A stretch of DNA of 64,000 nucleotides from Bacteroidetes bacterium HGW-Bacteroidetes-7 (GTDB lineage Bacteria > Bacteroidota > Bacteroidia > Bacteroidales > UBA932): the NCBI GenBank assembly GCA_002842465.1, contig PHDA01000008.1:19349-83348 (forward strand), read 5' to 3'. The notes under the pieces were generated by a model, which saw nothing but the letters and a program-made list of their open reading frames with translations, was not told the origin of the DNA and made no database searches. Each line of letters starts with the position of its first letter. The stretch's first letter is position 1. The position numbers and the translations under genes were made by a program. Shown here piece after piece: positions 61,134-64,000 of the stretch.

Positions 61134-61164
61134 CCGATGCTCACGCATCGGGCCTCTTTTTTTT
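61128..61164 (+). terminator. trp attenuator terminator
   Basis: Bases 61128-61140 pair with 61145-61157 in a 13-bp stem with a single G-U wobble and a UCAC loop, followed by at least seven U residues. It lies 34 bases after the leader stop and 25 bases before the trpB start, the position expected of a regulated attenuator and not of a gene-end terminator for prmC, which stopped 175 bases earlier. Confidence 0.85.
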
Positions 61165-61189
61165 ATTCACAATTAATATCTCTTTAACG

Positions 61190-62476
61190 ATGAAGACAAC
61201 CAAAAAGTTCCAGTTAAGCGAAAGCGAAATTCCTCAACGGTGGTATAACATTGTGGCAGATATGCCCAACAGACCCAAACCACTGTTAAACCCACAAACC
61301 AGAGAACCTCTGCAACCCCATGAAATGGAGGGGCTGTTTGCAAAAGAGTTGGTAAAACAGGAATTTTCAGCTGAGCGATGGATAGATATCCCCGAAGAGG
61401 TAATTAATCTATACAAAATATACAGACCCACACCTCTGGTCAGAGCCACAGCTCTCGAAAAGGCACTTGACACACCTGCAAAAATCTTTTTCAAAAACGA
61501 AAGCGTAAGCCCCGTTGGGTCGCACAAACTTAACACAGCCCTTGCGCAGGCATATTACAACAACAAACAGGGAATCAAGAAACTCACCACAGAGACCGGA
61601 GCAGGCCAGTGGGGCTCTGCAATGAGCATTGCCTGCCAGTATTTCGGGATTGATCTGGTTGTATTTATGGTAAAGCGCAGCTTTGAACAGAAGCCGTATA
61701 GAAAAATAGTGATTAACAGTTACGGCGGACAGGTTCATCCATCACCAACCAACCTGACCGAATATGGCAGAAAAGTTCTGGCCGCAGATCCCACATGTGG
61801 AGGAAGCCTTGGAATGGCAATCTCTGAGGCGGTCGAGATGGCCGTAACCACCCCAGATACACGATACACTCTTGGAAGCGTTCTCAACCACGTGCTTTTG
61901 CACCAGACAATCATTGGCCTTGAGGCAGAGAAACAGATGGCAATGGCAGGAGAGTATCCGGATAAGGTAATTGCCTGCTTTGGCGGAGGCTCAAACTTCT
62001 CAGGAATTACGTTTCCTTTCCTGAGACACAGACTCACAGACGGAACTCCAACCGAATTTATTGCAGCAGAGCCCGCCGCATGCCCAAAACTTACACGTGG
62101 CAAACTAGAATACGACTTTGGCGACACAGCCGGCATGACCCCCCTTATTCCAATGTACACCCTCGGCCACGACTTTCAGCCCGAACAGATTCACGCTGCG
62201 GGCCTTCGCTACCACGGCGGCGGGCAGTTGGTAAGCCAGCTCAAATCCGACGGTTACATCAACTCATGTGCAATTGAACAGGAAGAGACCTTTAAAGCCG
62301 GCCTCCTCTTTGCAAAAACAGAGGGCATAATTCCTGCACCCGAGTCAACCCACGCCATTGCAGCAACCATCAGGGAGGCACTCAAAGCAAAAGAGAGCGG
62401 AAAAAGCGAAGTCCTCCTCTTCAACCTCTCAGGTCACGGCCTGTTAGACATGGGTGCATACGAAAACTACCTGTAA
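61190..62476 (+). CDS. trpB: Tryptophan synthase beta chain, stand-alone TrpB2 type
   Basis: A 428-residue PLP enzyme of the TrpB-like family (TIGR01415 type), longer than classical TrpB. The PLP lysine is K113 in 'VGSHKLNTA', and 'TETGAGQWGSA' and 'CFGGGSNFSG' are the substrate and phosphate loops. It joins indole and serine to make tryptophan. TrpB2 genes are usually found without trpA, as here, and may salvage indole in place of working in the alpha-beta complex. Expression is probably set by the attenuator at 61013-61164. A terminator follows at 62508-62549. Confidence 0.92.
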   Translation: MKTTKKFQLSESEIPQRWYNIVADMPNRPKPLLNPQTREPLQPHEMEGLFAKELVKQEFSAERWIDIPEEVINLYKIYRPTPLVRATALEKALDTPAKIFFKNESVSPVGSHKLNTALAQAYYNNKQGIKKLTTETGAGQWGSAMSIACQYFGIDLVVFMVKRSFEQKPYRKIVINSYGGQVHPSPTNLTEYGRKVLAADPTCGGSLGMAISEAVEMAVTTPDTRYTLGSVLNHVLLHQTIIGLEAEKQMAMAGEYPDKVIACFGGGSNFSGITFPFLRHRLTDGTPTEFIAAEPAACPKLTRGKLEYDFGDTAGMTPLIPMYTLGHDFQPEQIHAAGLRYHGGGQLVSQLKSDGYINSCAIEQEETFKAGLLFAKTEGIIPAPESTHAIAATIREALKAKESGKSEVLLFNLSGHGLLDMGAYENYL

Positions 62477-62507
62477 TCAGCTACTTAAAATAAATATTTT
62501 TCACCCC

Positions 62508-62549
62508 AGGTGTCCGCTGAACTCAAATCTTTGCGGACACCTTATTTTA
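62508..62549 (+). terminator. Terminator after trpB
   Basis: AGGTGTCCGC at 62508-62517 and GCGGACACCT at 62533-62542 are perfect 10-base inverted repeats with a 15-base loop, followed by TATTTTAT. The weak T-run makes it a moderate terminator. Confidence 0.65.
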
Positions 62550-62636
62550 TATGGGTTTTGAACGTTTTTCACAAGTGTATTTATAATGCTGATGCGGGCT
62601 TAATGAAAAGTTTGTGTAGAAAATCAGTTGCTTGAT

Positions 62637-62656
62637 TAATTTATAATTATAAATTA
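62637..62656. repeat. 20-bp perfect palindrome upstream of the beta-propeller gene
   Basis: The half-site TAATTTATAA is followed directly by its exact reverse complement TTATAAATTA. It ends 39 bases before the ATG at 62696 and contains only A and T. It could be an operator for an unknown regulator or a chance feature of AT-rich sequence. Confidence 0.4.
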
Positions 62657-62695
62657 GCATCAATATATAAACCTGAAATATAAACATATACTTTT

Positions 62696-63886
62696 ATGCA
62701 GAGTTACAGAGAAATAGTCATAAGCGTTGTTCTCTTCTTATTCTTTGGCTGTAGTCCAATCACAGAGAAAGCTGATTCTAGGGTTATAGACATTGCTGCC
62801 AAAGTTGGAACAGGAGAGATTGTCAATCTGAGTCAAATTGCAGACGAAATAAGATATGTTCCGTTGGAGACTAAAAAGGAATCTCTTATTGATGGAGGGA
62901 TTATATATGTCTTCTTTGAGAAAGGACATATCTATGTGGTTGACAATACAAATGTTAAAATTTTCGACAGTAACGGGAAATATATCTCTACAATAAACAG
63001 ACTTGGTCGCGGACCTGAGGAGTATTCAGATATTTTAAACGCCAATGTTGATCCGCAAAATGGCAACGTTACGATTTTTTCTTACTCCGGCACCCTTAAA
63101 GAGTATGATATATACGGGAATTTTATCTCAAGTGTACAAATTCCGGATTTAAAAGGTTGTGATTTTTTAAATTGCATAAAGTTTGATGATAATACTTATT
63201 TATCTTCTGTTCAGCAGCGCACTGATAACGGGATTGAGTATTCGCTGATTGCCTTTGACTCGTTATCAAAAGTAAAGTTGATTATTGACAATCCTGCTGA
63301 TAATTCTGAGCTGAATATGGCAAAAATTCCCAATCTGGTTCGCTTTGAAAATAAAATAAGAATTGTTCACAGGGATGTTGATATGGATACAATATACTCT
63401 TTAACCTCAAATATGAATTTAGAACAGTCATTTATATTCAATTATGGGAAATATAAAATGCCATACAACAAATCAAATTATAAAGAGATTCTCGGTTCAA
63501 AAACAAGCAATAACATATCTCTGTCAGGAGATGTGATTGAGTCCGGTAATTATCTGTTTTTTAAATTTAATTTCAGAGGGATAAAAACAGAGTCATATGA
63601 AAGAAGATGGAATATTGTATGTGGCATTTTCAATAAAGTTGATGGGAAGTTAACACTTATGAAAGAACCCGTTAAAGGAAAGCTGGGATTCAGAAACGAT
63701 ATAGATACTGGCTTCGTCTTTTGGCCATACTCACAATGCTCTGATAACTATCTGCTATCAATGTACCCGGCAGATAAATTCATAACTCTTGCAGACAGCA
63801 GTGTAAGTTCAGCAAAGGTAAAAGAGATAGCGGCCAAACTGGATGAAAACGACAATCCGGTAGTTGTGATTGTTAAAATGAAATGA
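62696..63886 (+). CDS. 6-bladed beta-propeller lipoprotein
   Basis: The 396-residue protein has a lipoprotein-type signal ending 'LFLFFGC' (C19). The next segment, 'NLSQIADEIRYVPLETKKES', is the typical opening of the 6-bladed beta-propeller family (DUF5128-like) of Bacteroidota, with repeats such as 'GHIYVVDNTNVKIFDSNGKY' (20). These surface or periplasmic proteins occur in large numbers in gut Bacteroidales and have no proven function; some lie beside polysaccharide genes. No sugar genes are seen here. It converges on a second family member 5 bases away. Confidence 0.82.
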   Translation: MQSYREIVISVVLFLFFGCSPITEKADSRVIDIAAKVGTGEIVNLSQIADEIRYVPLETKKESLIDGGIIYVFFEKGHIYVVDNTNVKIFDSNGKYISTINRLGRGPEEYSDILNANVDPQNGNVTIFSYSGTLKEYDIYGNFISSVQIPDLKGCDFLNCIKFDDNTYLSSVQQRTDNGIEYSLIAFDSLSKVKLIIDNPADNSELNMAKIPNLVRFENKIRIVHRDVDMDTIYSLTSNMNLEQSFIFNYGKYKMPYNKSNYKEILGSKTSNNISLSGDVIESGNYLFFKFNFRGIKTESYERRWNIVCGIFNKVDGKLTLMKEPVKGKLGFRNDIDTGFVFWPYSQCSDNYLLSMYPADKFITLADSSVSSAKVKEIAAKLDENDNPVVVIVKMK

Positions 63887-63891
63887 ATTGA

Positions 63892-64000
63892 TTAGTTTTT
63901 GAGCTTAACCCTGATTATCACCGGATTGTCGGTATCTTTAAGATTGTCTGCAATACTCTTATATTTTTCCGACACTACATGTGTCTCTGCATGGGCTTTA
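63892..64000 (-). CDS. Second 6-bladed beta-propeller protein, C-terminal end (cut by window end)
   Basis: Reading the minus strand gives an open frame of 35 residues ending 'DTDNPVIIRVKLKN' at a stop at 63892-63894. It matches the C-terminus of the neighbouring convergent gene ('ENDNPVVVIVKMK'), including the preceding 'KYKSIAD' versus 'KVKEIAA'. It is therefore a paralogue whose 5' part lies beyond the window. The fragment is short, but the similarity is direct. Confidence 0.7.
   Translation of the reverse strand, partial: KAHAETHVVSEKYKSIADNLKDTDNPVIIRVKLKN

Noticed and set aside
61735..62160. 141-codon minus-strand open frame inside trpB
   Set aside because: It is antisense to the conserved PLP enzyme and has no recognisable features; the trpB frame explains the sequence.
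1..64000. CRISPR arrays, tRNA/rRNA genes, insertion sequences or phage genes
   Set aside because: No regularly spaced repeats, cloverleaf sequences, transposase or integrase frames, or terminal inverted repeats with target duplications were seen on either strand.

Overview
The window looks like ordinary chromosome from a member of the Bacteroidota, most likely order Bacteroidales. The evidence is a set of gene types and orders characteristic of that phylum: a GldH lipoprotein behind a PSP1-domain gene, a PG0541-type gene behind an RND pump, a PadR gene between two PspC genes, purH ahead of mreBCD-mrdA-rodA, and 6-bladed beta-propeller lipoproteins. In addition, perfect TAnnTTTG -7 elements lie upstream of most transcription units, and Shine-Dalgarno sequences are nearly absent. 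I cannot place the genus. I found no tRNA, rRNA, CRISPR array, insertion sequence or prophage. No stretch of more than 300 bases lacks a gene; the largest gaps are 60954-61189, which holds an attenuator, and 62477-62695, which holds a terminator and a palindrome.

Layout, left to right. 1-1383: the 3' end of lptE, a TPR gene and secG, closed by a terminator. 1530-4035: PspC, PadR, PspC. 4028-5218: kbl on the minus strand. 5361-11820: a TetR-controlled tripartite RND efflux operon ending in a PG0541-family gene. 11946-14438: trxA, a small beta-barrel protein, a LOG-family enzyme and a polyprenyl diphosphate synthase. 14435-17862 (minus): an M16 peptidase and a DUF3109 protein. 18000-24248: a long run of TPR protein, U32 peptidase family (RlhA-like), holB, PSP1, gldH and trmB. 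24245-25706 (minus): a small membrane protein and a ROK kinase. 25827-27838: a coiled-coil membrane protein and hemW. 27841-28503 (minus): an isolated sdhC. 28645-29933: pyrH and frr. 30050-31309 (minus): pgk. 31420-35917: an RlmI-like methyltransferase, lgt, smpB (minus), miaA and an SGNH hydrolase. 35892-40042 (minus): an MscS channel and gcvP. 40158-42320: a biotin-dependent carboxyltransferase and its biotin carrier. 42289-49455 (minus): purH-mreB-mreC-mreD-mrdA-rodA, the cell-elongation operon. 49557-54097: ispD (plus), then an Lrp regulator, a degenerate ureohydrolase-like protein and topA (minus). 54205-57556: PBP1A and ddl. 57603-60953: a phosphoesterase/beta-propeller fusion and prmC. 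61013-62476: a tryptophan leader peptide, an attenuator and a stand-alone trpB. 62696-64000: two convergent beta-propeller lipoprotein genes, the second cut by the window edge.

The most interesting element is at 60993-61189. A perfect -7 box is followed by a 26-codon leader ORF with three consecutive Trp codons. A 13-bp terminator hairpin with a U-run follows, immediately before trpB. An alternative pairing between the end of the leader ORF and the first terminator arm can be drawn by hand. Together these form a complete candidate ribosome-mediated tryptophan attenuator on a solitary TrpB2-type gene that has no trpA beside it.

A second theme is tight packing. Of ten convergent gene junctions, six have overlapping 3' ends and three are separated by 1-5 bases. 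Only the frr/pgk junction has room for a symmetric terminator. Themes by function: envelope and peptidoglycan synthesis (lptE, secG, lgt, mreBCD, mrdA, rodA, PBP1A, ddl), translation and RNA modification (frr, smpB, prmC, trmB, miaA, RlmI-like, RlhA-like) and central metabolism (pgk, pyrH, purH, gcvP, kbl, sdhC).
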